Below are positions 21,233-32,823 of a stretch of DNA of 64,000 bases, piece after piece. The stretch spans positions 1,736,001-1,800,000 of the forward strand of contig NZ_CP058557.1 in NCBI RefSeq assembly GCF_018141165.1, in the 5' to 3' direction. A program made the position numbers and the translations under genes. Each line of letters opens with the position of its first letter. The stretch's first letter is position 1. This DNA is from Alkaliphilus sp. B6464. GTDB taxonomy: Bacteria > Bacillota > Clostridia > Peptostreptococcales > Natronincolaceae. The notes beneath the pieces are model-generated. The model was not told the DNA's origin, ran no database searches, and worked only from the letters and a program-made list of their open reading frames with translations.

Positions 21233-22456
21233 TTATTGATTTAAATTAAAAGCATCATGTAGTAGGTTTACAGCCTTATTTGTATCCTCTTCTTTGATTA
21301 GGCAGGAAATAGTAGCATGAGAATCTGAACTTTGCAGTATTCTAATATTTTCTTTAGATAGGGCTGTAACTACAGTTGCCATTACACCAGGAATACCAGT
21401 AATTCTACTACCAATAATTGTAACCTTGCTACAGGCATTTAAAATATTATATTTGAATTGAAATCTATCCATTAATCTTTTCGTTAAATCTATTTGGTTT
21501 TCATCTATAGTAAAAACTTTTTTATCTATAAAAAAATTTATCATATCGATACTTATATTAGCATCAGCTAAAGAGGAAAATAATATGCTATCACCTTGTA
21601 AATTATCATCCATGGTAATAGAAACTTGAGAAATACGATTTTTGCTTGTAATTGCTGTCAATAGTTTTTCCTTATTAGGTCGAGTGGAGTATAGTTCTTT
21701 GCCTGTATGTGTATAATAATGAACTTTAGTTCCTGGGTGAGATGACATTGTATTTTTAATTTTTATGGTAATATTTCCTTTTTTTGAGATTTCTACAGCT
21801 CTAGGATGGATAACTTGAGCACCTTTGTCTGCCATTTGAAATACTTCTTCATAATTAATTTCATCTATAATTTTTGCATTAGGAACAATATTAGGATCAG
21901 CAGTCATAATGCCATCAACATCTGTATAGATATCTACACTCTCTGCATTAAGTGCAACCCCTAAGGCAGCGGCTGTTGTATCACTACCGCCACGACCTAA
22001 TGTTGTAATCTCACCTAGCTCAGTAGCACCTTGAAATCCTGTGACTATTACTATAGCACCATTACTAAGATGCGAAAGTATTTGCTTGTTGTCTATAGCT
22101 AGAATTTCTGCATTACCAAAAACAGAGTCGGTCAAAATACCAGCTTGGGGACCTGTAAGTATCACAACTTTTTCTCCCATTGCTTCTAATTGTGCACCTA
22201 TTATTGATGAAGATATTATTTCTCCACAGGACATTAGTAAATCTAGGGTTTTTAGACTGTGTCCCGGGCAAGTAGAGGATATTAAATCCTTTAAAGTATC
22301 AGTTGCATAAGGTTCTCCTTTTCTGCCCATTGCAGAAAGAACTACTACAACAGATTTGCCTGCTTCTTTACATTTTAGTATTTTGCTTATTACCATTGCT
22401 CTTCTATCTTTAGTAGATAATGATGTTCCTCCAAATTTTTGGACTACTATTTTCAT
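21233..22456 (-). CDS. Aspartate kinase
   Basis: 407 residues. It phosphorylates aspartate, the entry to lysine, threonine and methionine synthesis. The N-terminal kinase domain has VVQKFGGTSLS, TLGRGGSDTTA and IYTDVDGIMTADP. Two C-terminal ACT domains follow (from about residue 265: ITSKNRISQVSITMDD and later KVTIIGSRITGIPGVMATVV). The start is the ATG at 22456 after AGAGGTG. It lies upstream of, and on the same strand as, the met transporter, but a separate promoter follows it. No lysine or SAM riboswitch is seen in its own leader. Confidence 0.93.
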   Translation of the reverse strand: MKIVVQKFGGTSLSTKDRRAMVISKILKCKEAGKSVVVVLSAMGRKGEPYATDTLKDLISSTCPGHSLKTLDLLMSCGEIISSSIIGAQLEAMGEKVVILTGPQAGILTDSVFGNAEILAIDNKQILSHLSNGAIVIVTGFQGATELGEITTLGRGGSDTTAAALGVALNAESVDIYTDVDGIMTADPNIVPNAKIIDEINYEEVFQMADKGAQVIHPRAVEISKKGNITIKIKNTMSSHPGTKVHYYTHTGKELYSTRPNKEKLLTAITSKNRISQVSITMDDNLQGDSILFSSLADANISIDMINFFIDKKVFTIDENQIDLTKRLMDRFQFKYNILNACSKVTIIGSRITGIPGVMATVVTALSKENIRILQSSDSHATISCLIKEEDTNKAVNLLHDAFNLNQ

Positions 22457-22849
22457 AAACAACACCTCTGATTTTCAAATTTCATAAACATTCAATCATA
22501 CATTACATTATGCTAGAGGAATATAAATGTTTATCTTTCAATTTAAGTAAATAAAATAGAAAAAACTTATCACAAAAAGCACAATTATATTATGATTTCA
22601 TAATATAAATACTTATTACTCAATAAATAAGATTAAGAAAGTTAAAAATATAACAAAGTTTTTGCTTTTTTCAAAATTATATATGTTTACAGATTTAAAA
22701 ATATATTGGGAAGGATATTAAAATTCTAACAATTTTTCCTTTTTTGATTATTTTATAATGTCTTTAAACATAGGAAAATTGATGATATAATGATTTTATA
22801 CAAAATCTAATAAACATAAGATTGAGAATTGTTTAACAAAGGAGACGAG
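22457..22849. other. Divergent intergenic region, 393 bp
   Basis: AT-rich spacer between divergent aspartokinase and brnQ. A TATAAT at 22786-22791 could be the brnQ -10 box, with a poor TTTAAA -35 at 22763. I see no riboswitch, T-box or gene here. Confidence 0.5.
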
Positions 22850-24160
22850 ATGATGAATAATAAGAGGCAAGATATCTTGGTTGTAGGTTTTGCACTATTT
22901 GCAATGTTTTTTGGGGCGGGTAACTTAATATTTCCTCCATCATTAGGGCAACAGACAGGAACTCAGGTAATTTCTTCAATCGTAGGATTTCTTTTAACAG
23001 GTGTAGGATTACCACTGGTAGGAATTATTGCAGTAGCTAAGTTTGGTGGAAATTTAGAGGTGTTAGGTTCAAGGGTAAATCAAAGCTTTGGAGTTGTAAT
23101 AACTATAATAGTTACATTGGCAATAGGTCCATTTTTAGCTATTCCAAGAACTAGTGCCACTACTTTTGAAATGGGAATACTCCCATTCTTTCCAAATATG
23201 AATAGTGTAATATTTTCAATAATTTATTTTGCAATAGTTCTATTTTTTGTATTAAGACCAAGTTCATTAATTGATAATATAGGTAAGATACTGACACCGG
23301 CATTATTTATAACTTTACTAGTGATTATTATTAAAGGTATTATCTCACCTATAGGTACAATAGGAGCAAGTCAAATAGCTACACCGTTTGCTACAGGATT
23401 TAAAGAAGGATATCAAACTATGGATGCTTTAGCATCTACAGTATTAGGGTCTATTATTGTAGGATCTATTATGGCTAAGGGATATAAAAATCCTAGGGAT
23501 GTATCTAGCTTAACTATTAAGGCAGGTATAGTTGCTACTATTGGACTCGGAGTTATTTATGGAGGGTTAGCTTACCTTGGTGCAACAGCTACAAGTTTTC
23601 CAACTGATATATCTAGAGCTCAATTAATAATTGGAATAACAGAAAGCATACTTGGTAACTTTGGTAAAATACTATTAGGAATAGCTGTAGGACTTGCATG
23701 TCTAACAACCTCTATTGGATTAACAGCTGCAACAGGAGAATACTTCAGTAAATTAACTAAAAACAAGTTAAGCTATAAGTTGGTCTGTATTTTGACGGCA
23801 ATAATTAGTATGGTAATATCTAATGCTGGGGTAGATCAAATTACTAGTTTAGCTGTTCCACTATTGGTTGTTCTTTATCCTGTTGTTATTGCACTAATAA
23901 TGATTACATTCTTAGATAAATATATACAACATAAAGCAATATATTCTGGTGTTGTATATACTGCATTAGTAGTTAGTGTGTTAGAAGTCCTTGTAGGATA
24001 CAATGTTGCAATACCAGGTGCAAAGAAAGTGTTAGCAGCTCTACCGTTAGCAGATCAAGGTTTTGCTTGGGTAGTACCTACTATTGTAGTGGGAATATTG
24101 TTAATGGTTTTCTTTAAAGCATCAGAACTTTTAAGTGGACAAGCTTATACAGAGAAATAA
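22850..24160 (+). CDS. brnQ: Branched-chain amino acid:cation symporter, LIVCS family
   Basis: 436 residues with about 12 membrane segments. The family signature is at the N-terminus: VVGFALFAMFFGAGNLIFPP, then LGQQTGTQ. Mid-protein features are AIPRTSATTFEMG and GGLAYLGA. Members import leucine, isoleucine and valine with Na+ or H+. The start is the ATG at 22850 after AAAGGAGACGAG; the TTG at 22829 lacks a site. Single-gene unit closed by a terminator. Confidence 0.92.
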   Translation: MMNNKRQDILVVGFALFAMFFGAGNLIFPPSLGQQTGTQVISSIVGFLLTGVGLPLVGIIAVAKFGGNLEVLGSRVNQSFGVVITIIVTLAIGPFLAIPRTSATTFEMGILPFFPNMNSVIFSIIYFAIVLFFVLRPSSLIDNIGKILTPALFITLLVIIIKGIISPIGTIGASQIATPFATGFKEGYQTMDALASTVLGSIIVGSIMAKGYKNPRDVSSLTIKAGIVATIGLGVIYGGLAYLGATATSFPTDISRAQLIIGITESILGNFGKILLGIAVGLACLTTSIGLTAATGEYFSKLTKNKLSYKLVCILTAIISMVISNAGVDQITSLAVPLLVVLYPVVIALIMITFLDKYIQHKAIYSGVVYTALVVSVLEVLVGYNVAIPGAKKVLAALPLADQGFAWVVPTIVVGILLMVFFKASELLSGQAYTEK

Positions 24161-24184
24161 TATAACTGTATAGTAAAAATATAT

Positions 24185-24230
24185 AATGGTGATAGCCACA
24201 TTAAGTGCTGTCATCATTATTATTTTTTAT
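24185..24230 (+). terminator. Terminator after brnQ
   Basis: Stem AATGGTGATAGC / GCTGTCATCATT followed by ATTATTTTTT. Confidence 0.85.
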
Positions 24231-24534
24231 AAGATAAAGTATATTTTTATGATCATTAATGGTTTTAAGAAAGCAGAGGGGTGGAAAAATTTGACCAGTG
24301 ATCAACTAGAACAGGAATGATATAATAACATTAAACGATCTTTTTCAAAAAAATGAATATGTTGATTTGTATTATTGCACAAAGTCAATATATTATGATA
24401 TAATAATAAAAATTATGAATAAGTACAATATCACTTGATTAATATTTTAATTATTCTAAATACAATCATAATTTTGATAATAATACAATATGTTAAATGT
24501 AATTAAGAGATTAAATTTAAAGGAGGGAGTTTAA
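24231..24534. other. Intergenic region before the symporter gene
   Basis: About 300 bp of AT-rich sequence. I see no gene, riboswitch or clear promoter; several TATAAT-like words (for example near 24400) cannot be paired with a convincing -35 box. Confidence 0.4.
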
Positions 24535-25752
24535 TTGAAATTAACAACAAAAATCTTATTAGGTTTATTAGCTGGTATTATTGTTGGCCTATTATTTACT
24601 GGAAGTCCTGAACTAATAAAAACCTTTGTTGCTCCAATAGGAACATTATTTTTAAACCTTATTAAAATGATTATAGTACCGCTTGTTTTTTCATCTCTAA
24701 TAGTAGGGGCTGCAAGTACAGGAGATGCAAAAACTTTAGGAAGAATAGGTGGTAAAACTATGGTATATTACTTATTAACAACTGCTATTGCCATAGTTAT
24801 AGGGTTGTTTTTAGGAGGAGTACTTCAGCCAGGGGCTGGGCTTACTATACCAGTAGGAGTTGAAGTGGCTCAGCAAGAAGCACCATCACTTGTAGATACT
24901 TTTCTTAATATTATACCTTCAAATCCGCTGAAAGGTTTAGTAGAAGGAAATATGCTACAAATTATAACATTTGCATTATTTCTTGGAATAGGTTTAACAA
25001 GTTTACCAGAAGAAAAAGGAAGACCATTTCTTAATTTCTTTGATAGTCTAGCTGAAATTATGTATAAGATAACAGCTTTTATTATGGAACTCGCACCTTA
25101 TGGCGTGTTTGGTCTTATGGCACCAGTTGTAGCTAGCAACGGTCCAGCGGTTTTACTACCACTTATTAAAGTAATTGCCGCCGTTTATATAGGATGTATA
25201 GTACATGCATTAGTTGTATATGCACCAGCAGTAAAATTGCTTGGTAAAATGAATCCTATTACTTTCTTCAAAGGGGTTATGCCAGCTGCTGTTACAGCTT
25301 TTACAACAAGTAGTAGTTCAGGAACATTGCCTATAACTATAAAATCTGTTAAAGAAAACCTTGGAGTATCTGATAAAATAGCAAGTTTTGTTCTTCCACT
25401 TGGTGCTACAATAAATATGGATGGAACTGCACTCTATCAAGGAGTTTGTGCCTTATTTGTTGCTCAAGCATATGGGATTACTTTGACTATGCCTCAGTTA
25501 GTAACAATAGTTCTTACTGCTACATTAGGCTCAATTGGTACCGCAGGAGTACCTGGAGCTGGAATGATTATGCTAACGATAGTTCTTAACTCTGTAGGAT
25601 TACCACTGGAGGGTATTGCTCTAATAGCTGGTATCGATAGAGTTTTAGATATGGCAAGAACTTGTGTAAATGTTGTTGGGGACACTTCGGCTGCAGTTGT
25701 AGTAGCTGCATCTGAAAATGAAATAGATGTGCCTTGTTCTAGTATAGTATAA
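24535..25752 (+). CDS. Dicarboxylate/amino acid:cation symporter (DAACS family)
   Basis: 405 residues, glutamate-transporter fold with eight membrane helices and two re-entrant loops. Landmarks: FTTSSSSGTLPIT near residue 260 (HP1 serine-rich loop), LGATINMDGTALYQG near residue 285, SIGTAGVPGAG (HP2) and GIDRVLDMARTCVNVVGD near residue 362 (substrate-binding Asp, Arg and Asn). Substrate is probably glutamate, aspartate or a C4-dicarboxylate. The start is TTG at 24535 after AAAGGAGGGAG. Single-gene unit with its own terminator. Confidence 0.93.
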   Translation: MKLTTKILLGLLAGIIVGLLFTGSPELIKTFVAPIGTLFLNLIKMIIVPLVFSSLIVGAASTGDAKTLGRIGGKTMVYYLLTTAIAIVIGLFLGGVLQPGAGLTIPVGVEVAQQEAPSLVDTFLNIIPSNPLKGLVEGNMLQIITFALFLGIGLTSLPEEKGRPFLNFFDSLAEIMYKITAFIMELAPYGVFGLMAPVVASNGPAVLLPLIKVIAAVYIGCIVHALVVYAPAVKLLGKMNPITFFKGVMPAAVTAFTTSSSSGTLPITIKSVKENLGVSDKIASFVLPLGATINMDGTALYQGVCALFVAQAYGITLTMPQLVTIVLTATLGSIGTAGVPGAGMIMLTIVLNSVGLPLEGIALIAGIDRVLDMARTCVNVVGDTSAAVVVAASENEIDVPCSSIV

Positions 25753-25797
25753 ATGAAGTATAAACTTTAATTATTATATATAAATCATATATCGTGA

Positions 25798-25838
25798 TAA
25801 CAAAAAGAAAGAGTCTTTATCTCTTTCTTTTGTTATTT
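25798..25838 (+). terminator. Terminator after the DAACS gene
   Basis: AACAAAAAGAAAGAG / CTCTTTCTTTTGTT inverted repeat with loop TCTTTAT, then TATTTAT. Confidence 0.8.
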
Positions 25839-26306
25839 ATAAAGATATATTATTATTAAAAAAGCGATAAATAGCAGAAACAAAAATTAAATTTTCAAAG
25901 GAAATAAAAGAATGATAATGGGATCTAAAAAATATATGGATTATGGGTATACTATGTACTATATAAAGAAAATTTTCAAAAGGCTAAAATAATAACATTA
26001 AATACTGTTACTTTGTGTAGATATATGTTATTATTTAAATAGGAACTTGTATTATCATAAAAAAATAAAGATATCCAGAAATAAAAAGTTAATTTTTTAA
26101 CAAAAAAATACAAACAAACAAAATGGATGTGTAAAAAAATTTTTAAAACGTGAAAAAACAGAAGCATTCATTGGAGCTACTTTAGAAAAGTTAGCATGGA
26201 AGATGTAGCGGAAGAACTTGCAAAGCTAAAATTATTACCATAATAGTAAGCATACACTACAAAAATTACTAGGTTTTGTAGTAAAATTTGGTAGGGAGGT
26301 GTTTTT
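25839..26306. other. Intergenic region with a possible short gene remnant
   Basis: 470 bp, strongly AT-rich. Around 26150-26243 two short frames look coding-like: KREKTEAFIGATLEKLAWKM, then MEDVAEELAKLKLLP in another frame before TAA. Together they may be the tail of a decayed gene; I cannot name it. Immediately before tatA is GGGAGG. No RNA element is recognised. Confidence 0.3.
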
Positions 26307-26504
26307 ATGTTTGGAAGATTAGGTACTACAGAGCTTATTTTAATACTTGGAATAGCCCTAGTTATATTTGGACCTGCAAAGCTGCCAGAACTTGGTAAGG
26401 CAATGGGTAAAGGGTTAAATGAGTTTAAATCACATGCTAACAGAATTACAGAAGATGTTAAAGAAAGTGTAGATGTAGAAGACAAGAAAGATAAAGAAAA
26501 CTAA
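26307..26504 (+). CDS. tatA: Sec-independent translocase component TatA
   Basis: 65 residues. A single N-terminal membrane helix ([15 protein letters not shown]), then the hinge [15 protein letters not shown] and an amphipathic helix and charged tail. It forms the pore of the twin-arginine export system. GGGAGG precedes the ATG. No tatC lies beside it, so its partner is elsewhere. The genome needs Tat for proteins such as the Tat-signal oxidoreductase at 62885. Confidence 0.93.
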   Translation: MFGRLGTTELILILGIALVIFGPAKLPELGKAMGKGLNEFKSHANRITEDVKESVDVEDKKDKEN

Positions 26505-26540
26505 TTTTAAAGCCCTAGGTATATCTAGGGCTTTAAAATT
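26503..26540 (+). terminator. Terminator after tatA
   Basis: Near-perfect inverted repeat AATTTTAAAGCCCTAG / CTAGGGCTTTAAAATT starting at the stop codon. It is symmetric and could work both ways. Confidence 0.85.
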
Positions 26541-26607
26541 AATTGAGATTTCTTTTCCTCCTTTCTAAACATATCATTCTACGTTAGATTTTTTTAATCG
26601 ATAATCC

Positions 26608-26636
26608 GAGGGCAACTTTAAGAGTTGCTCTTTTTA
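26608..26636 (+). terminator. Second terminator-like hairpin downstream of tatA
   Basis: GAGGGCAACT / AGTTGCTC with loop TTAAG, then TTTTTA. No gene is seen between it and the first tatA terminator; it may be a backup or the end of a small unidentified RNA. Confidence 0.6.
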
Positions 26637-26824
26637 TGCTCTAAATAGTATAAACAAGATTTATAGAAATTATATTTATTTTACTTACATCAAACTCATT
26701 TTCAAATTTAATACTTAAATATGGTATACTATTTTAGAAAAGAAATAATTGAGGAAGTATCATATTAGAAATTTTGTTCTTAATTATGTAATTTTCTCAA
26801 GTATATATGAAGGGTGAAATAGCT

Positions 26825-29053
26825 ATGGTTAATGAAGGTATATTAATAGAAAATTCGGGTTTAGGACATAAAAGTGAATCTAGATATAATCATTTAAATA
26901 CAATGCAAAAAAAAGCTGTACTTACTACTGAAGGTCCTGTATTGGTATTGGCCGGAGCTGGTTCTGGAAAGACAAGGGTACTTACACATCGTATAGCCTA
27001 TTTAGTAGAGGAAAAAGGGGTATCGCCTTATAATATTTTAGCAATTACATTTACTAATAAAGCAGCAAAGGAAATGAAGGAAAGGGTAGAAGATTTATTA
27101 GGAGACTACTATAGGGACTTATGGGTAAGTACCTTTCACTCTTCCTGCGTACGTATTTTGCGTATGGAAATAGATAAGCTTGGTTACGAGAAAAATTTTG
27201 TTATTTATGATACTACAGATCAACAGGTTGTTATGAAGGAATGTCTAAAGAAGCTAAATTTAGATGAAAAAATGTTCCAGCCTAGAATGGTTTTAAGTGA
27301 AATAGGAAGAGCTAAGGATCAGTTAATTGGTCCAGCAGAGTACTTATCTGAGTTTGGAAATGATTTTAAAAATCAGAAGGTTGCTGAACTATATAAAATG
27401 TACCAAGATAGACTAAGAAGTAATAATGCTCTAGATTTTGATGATCTAATTATGAAAACTGTACAACTTTTTCAAACTAACCCTACAGTTTTACATTACT
27501 ATCAAAACAAGTTTAAGTACATATTAGTAGATGAGTTTCAAGATACTAATATGGCTCAATATACTTTAATTAGTTTATTAGCTAGAAGTCATGGAAATCT
27601 ATGTGTAGTTGGGGATGATGACCAGTCCATATATGGCTGGAGAGGTGCGGATATAAGAAATATTTTAGGATTTGAAAAGGACTTTCCAAACACTCAGGTT
27701 GTTAAGCTAGAACAAAACTACCGTTCAACAAAAAGTATTTTAGATGCTGCTAATATGGTAGTAGCCAATAATACAGATAGAAAATCAAAAAAATTGTGGA
27801 CAGATAATAAAGACGGAGAAATTATACAATATTATCGTGCAAATAACGAATATGACGAATCAAGTTTTATAGCATCTACTATTGAGAAGCTTAATGATGA
27901 AGAAAATAGGCCATACTCACAGTTTGCAGTACTCTATCGTACTAATGCTCAATCTCGTGCAATAGAGGAAATGCTAATGAAGAAGGGAATACCATATAAA
28001 ATTTACAGTGGTACTCGTTTCTATGATCGTAAGGAAATTAAAGATATTTTGGCTTATCTACGAACTATTGAAAATCCGGTAGATGATGTAAGTGTTAAGC
28101 GAATTATAAATGTACCTAAAAGAGGGATTGGTCTTAAAAGTATAGACAAATTTGATGAATATGCAGATGTAAGGGGAGAAAACTTTTTTAGTGCGCTTTT
28201 AGATGTAGATAAGATGGCAGATCAATCTACTAGAGTTAAAGTCCAGACAGGTAAGTTTACGAACCTTATAATGTCACTAAGAGAAAAACGTGATGAAATG
28301 ACAGTTACAGATATAGTAAAGGAAATATATGAAGGTACTGGTTATATAGAAGCCTTAATGGCAGAAGATAAGGTAGAGGCAGAAAGTAGGATCGAAAACC
28401 TTCAGGAGTTTTTATCTTTAACAAAGGACTTTGATGAAAATGCAGAAGTAAAAACTCTAGAGGAATTTTTAGCAAGAACATCTCTTGAAACTACTATGGA
28501 CGGAGACGATGATGAGGAAAATACAGTAGTTTTAATGACACTGCACAGTGCTAAGGGATTAGAGTTTCCAGTAGTTTTCATACCAGGTATGGAGGAAGGA
28601 ATATTTCCATCATCTATGTCTTTGCAAGAAAATAATGAAGAAGAAGAAAGAAGATTATGCTATGTAGGTATTACAAGAGCTAGGGAAAAACTATATATGA
28701 GCCATGCTATGACTAGAACATTATATGGAAGAACTAGCGCAAATGCAATTTCAAGATTTTTAGGTGAAATTCCAGAGGAACTTATTCATATGGATAAGCC
28801 TTATAACAGGAAGAAGGATTTAAGAGAGATGCAAACTTCTCCACTATTTACTGGGGCTATGATGCATCAAAAGAAAGAGACTATAAGTAGTGTTGACCTA
28901 AAACAAGTAAAGGCAGGAAATAGAATTAAGCATCCTAAATTTGGCGTAGGAACAGTAGTTTCTGTTGCAGGAGAAATGCTTACCATAGCTTTTCCAAATG
29001 CAGGTATTAAAAAGATTGCATCGACTTTTATTCAAATGGAAATAATAGGATAA
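26825..29053 (+). CDS. pcrA: ATP-dependent 3'-5' DNA helicase PcrA (UvrD/Rep family)
   Basis: 742 residues, full length. Motifs: LAGAGSGKTRVL (Walker A), AITFTNKAAKEMKERV (Ia), LVDEFQDTN (II), GDDDQSIYGWRGAD (III), LEQNYRSTKSIL (IV), MTLHSAKGLEFPVVFI (V) and RRLCYVGITRAREKL (VI). The C-terminal tail holds the PcrA tudor-like region (GNRIKHPKFGVGTVVSV). It acts in repair and in clearing RecA or polymerase blocks. The start is the ATG at 26825 after AAGGGTGA, not 26807. ligA follows 80 bp downstream; pcrA-ligA is a common Gram-positive pair. Confidence 0.96.
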   Translation: MVNEGILIENSGLGHKSESRYNHLNTMQKKAVLTTEGPVLVLAGAGSGKTRVLTHRIAYLVEEKGVSPYNILAITFTNKAAKEMKERVEDLLGDYYRDLWVSTFHSSCVRILRMEIDKLGYEKNFVIYDTTDQQVVMKECLKKLNLDEKMFQPRMVLSEIGRAKDQLIGPAEYLSEFGNDFKNQKVAELYKMYQDRLRSNNALDFDDLIMKTVQLFQTNPTVLHYYQNKFKYILVDEFQDTNMAQYTLISLLARSHGNLCVVGDDDQSIYGWRGADIRNILGFEKDFPNTQVVKLEQNYRSTKSILDAANMVVANNTDRKSKKLWTDNKDGEIIQYYRANNEYDESSFIASTIEKLNDEENRPYSQFAVLYRTNAQSRAIEEMLMKKGIPYKIYSGTRFYDRKEIKDILAYLRTIENPVDDVSVKRIINVPKRGIGLKSIDKFDEYADVRGENFFSALLDVDKMADQSTRVKVQTGKFTNLIMSLREKRDEMTVTDIVKEIYEGTGYIEALMAEDKVEAESRIENLQEFLSLTKDFDENAEVKTLEEFLARTSLETTMDGDDDEENTVVLMTLHSAKGLEFPVVFIPGMEEGIFPSSMSLQENNEEEERRLCYVGITRAREKLYMSHAMTRTLYGRTSANAISRFLGEIPEELIHMDKPYNRKKDLREMQTSPLFTGAMMHQKKETISSVDLKQVKAGNRIKHPKFGVGTVVSVAGEMLTIAFPNAGIKKIASTFIQMEIIG

Positions 29054-29115
29054 ACTAAGACTCAATTTAAATGGAGTTTTAGAACTCTCAGCTATGAGAT
29101 AAGTTTTTAAAATAG

Positions 29116-31110
<1,995 letters not shown>

Positions 31111-31267
31111 CGACATTAAGGAATCAATTAGCCTTTGTTTACTTTATAATATGGATCATCATAAAAACTGTACTCTGTTAGTAAATATAGATAATAGCAA
31201 TTTAAAAAAGATGATATAATTAATAATGAAAAACAGAGGATAATGCTAAAAAGAGGTGAATAGCTTG

Positions 31268-31957
31268 ATGTTCTTTAAAAAATTAGGTTATATTATCTTA
31301 GGAATTTTATTATCTATAATATTATTACTTACTTCTATAGAAATTGTTGCGTTTAATTTAACGCACTACAGAAAATCCTTTGATAAATATAACATTACAG
31401 AAGCTACAAGTATGGATATGGAAAACCTTGAACATACAATAGATGATCTGTTAAAATACTTAAAGGATGACAGAGATGAATTAGATACTAGGGCAGTTGT
31501 TAAGGGCGAGGAAAGAGAAGTATTTGGAAATAGAGAAAAGCTTCATATGATAGATGTTAAAGAGCTTTTTATGAAGGGAAGGCTTATTCGTAATATTAGT
31601 ATTCCTTTAATAATTATAATTTCTTTTTTTATTATTAGAAATGATAAGCATTGGAAAAAGGGTCTTTCTAAAACTTTGCTATATACTGCAATTTGTAATA
31701 TAGTCATTTTAGCCACTCTATTAATATTAATGGCAATTGATTTTTATAAATACTTTACCTATTTCCATCTTATATTCTTTACCAATGATCTATGGCTATT
31801 AAATCCAAATACAGATGTACTTATACAAATGGTTCCAGAAGCATTTTTCTATGATACTGCTGTTAAGATAATTATATACTTTGTGGGTTCTTTAATGATA
31901 CTAGGGCTATTAGGATTATATTCTATTAAAAAAAACAAAACACAATATGGTAGCTAG
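31268..31957 (+). CDS. TIGR01906-type integral membrane protein (DUF1461-like)
   Basis: About 229 residues with an N-terminal membrane helix, an extracytoplasmic segment (about 30-110) and four more helices. The pattern (ITEATSMDMENLEHTIDDLL, then REKLHMIDVKELF) fits the Clostridia/Bacilli 'integral membrane protein TIGR01906' family of unknown function. The start is probably the ATG at 31268 or the TTG at 31265, since AGAGGTG lies just upstream; the GTG at 31256 overlaps that site. It follows pcrA-ligA and ends in a bidirectional terminator. Confidence 0.8.
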   Translation: MFFKKLGYIILGILLSIILLLTSIEIVAFNLTHYRKSFDKYNITEATSMDMENLEHTIDDLLKYLKDDRDELDTRAVVKGEEREVFGNREKLHMIDVKELFMKGRLIRNISIPLIIIISFFIIRNDKHWKKGLSKTLLYTAICNIVILATLLILMAIDFYKYFTYFHLIFFTNDLWLLNPNTDVLIQMVPEAFFYDTAVKIIIYFVGSLMILGLLGLYSIKKNKTQYGS

Positions 31958-31975
31958 GTCCCATATTGTGTTTTA
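31937..31975. terminator. Bidirectional terminator
   Basis: AAAACACAATATGG / CCATATTGTGTTTT with A-rich and T-rich flanks, between the membrane protein gene and the convergent rubrerythrin gene. Confidence 0.85.
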
Positions 31976-31990
31976 CTTTTATTTTAAAAT

Positions 31991-32386
31991 TTATTTATCT
32001 AATATATCTTTAAGTAATTGAGAAAGTTTTCTTTCATGTTCTTTTTCTATTTTGGCTACTTCTCTAAAAAAAGCTGCTATTTCTATAAAACCCTCTTCTA
32101 ATGCAATTTTTTCATATTCTTTATACATTGTATTTGATTCATAGTTTTCAGCCTGAATAGATCGTTTTAAGTTTGATTTTGTATCCTTTATACCATCTAA
32201 AAATGTAAGAATTACTCTTGCATGTTCTTCTTCTTGATTAGCTGTTCTTTCAAAAACCGAGGCAACATTATTGTATCCTTCATTTTCAGCTACCTTAGCA
32301 AAATATATATATTTATTTCTTGCCTGACTTTCACCAGAAAAGGCTGTCCACAGGTTTTTTTCTGTTTTACTTCCTTTAATATCCAC
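31991..32386 (-). CDS. Rubrerythrin-like ferritin-fold protein without rubredoxin domain
   Basis: 131 residues: only the four-helix di-iron domain. Iron-ligand patterns: FSGESQARNKY near residue 18, ANQEEEHAR near residue 50, and EVAKIEKEHE near residue 114. Rubrerythrins reduce hydrogen peroxide in anaerobes. The missing C-terminal rubredoxin domain means electrons must come from a separate donor. The start is GTG at 32384-32386 after GGGGGTG; the longer frame lacks a site. Single-gene unit. Confidence 0.88.
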   Translation of the reverse strand: MDIKGSKTEKNLWTAFSGESQARNKYIYFAKVAENEGYNNVASVFERTANQEEEHARVILTFLDGIKDTKSNLKRSIQAENYESNTMYKEYEKIALEEGFIEIAAFFREVAKIEKEHERKLSQLLKDILDK

Positions 32387-32546
32387 TAATAAACACCCCC
32401 AAAAAATCATTATCTAGTTCATTCTAACATATTAAGAATTAACTTAAAATAGTAGAGAAAAACTAACTAGGAATATTATGAACGGTGGTAAAAATATTTC
32501 AAATTATATATAATCAGTTAAAAGAGGATATTATGGAGGATGAGAA

Positions 32547-32813
32547 ATGGATAGTATTATTAGTCTTGCTAAATTTACCTTTAGTGAAGGTGAAAAAGAA
32601 GCACTTAGAGAACATATGGCAGATATTTTAAATTATGTTGAAATATTAAAAGAAATAGATGTAAAAATAGAAAATTTAGATAGTAATTTTAATAAAGAGT
32701 TTGCAGTTTTAAGGGAAGATAAGATAGAGAGCTCTTTTAATAGAGAGAGTATTCTTGGAAATGCATCTAGCAAAAAAGATGGATACTTTATGATCCCTAA
32801 TATTTTGGATTAA
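32547..32813 (+). CDS. gatC: Asp/Glu-tRNA amidotransferase subunit C
   Basis: 88 residues, small and helical. It is the scaffold of GatCAB, with a typical pattern (LAKFTFSEGEKEALREHMAD, then ILNYVEILKEIDV). It is followed 10 bp later by gatA. GGAGGATG precedes the ATG. The complex makes Gln-tRNA(Gln) and/or Asn-tRNA(Asn) by transamidation, used where the matching synthetase is absent. Confidence 0.93.
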   Translation: MDSIISLAKFTFSEGEKEALREHMADILNYVEILKEIDVKIENLDSNFNKEFAVLREDKIESSFNRESILGNASSKKDGYFMIPNILD

Positions 32814-32823
32814 TAGGCGGTGA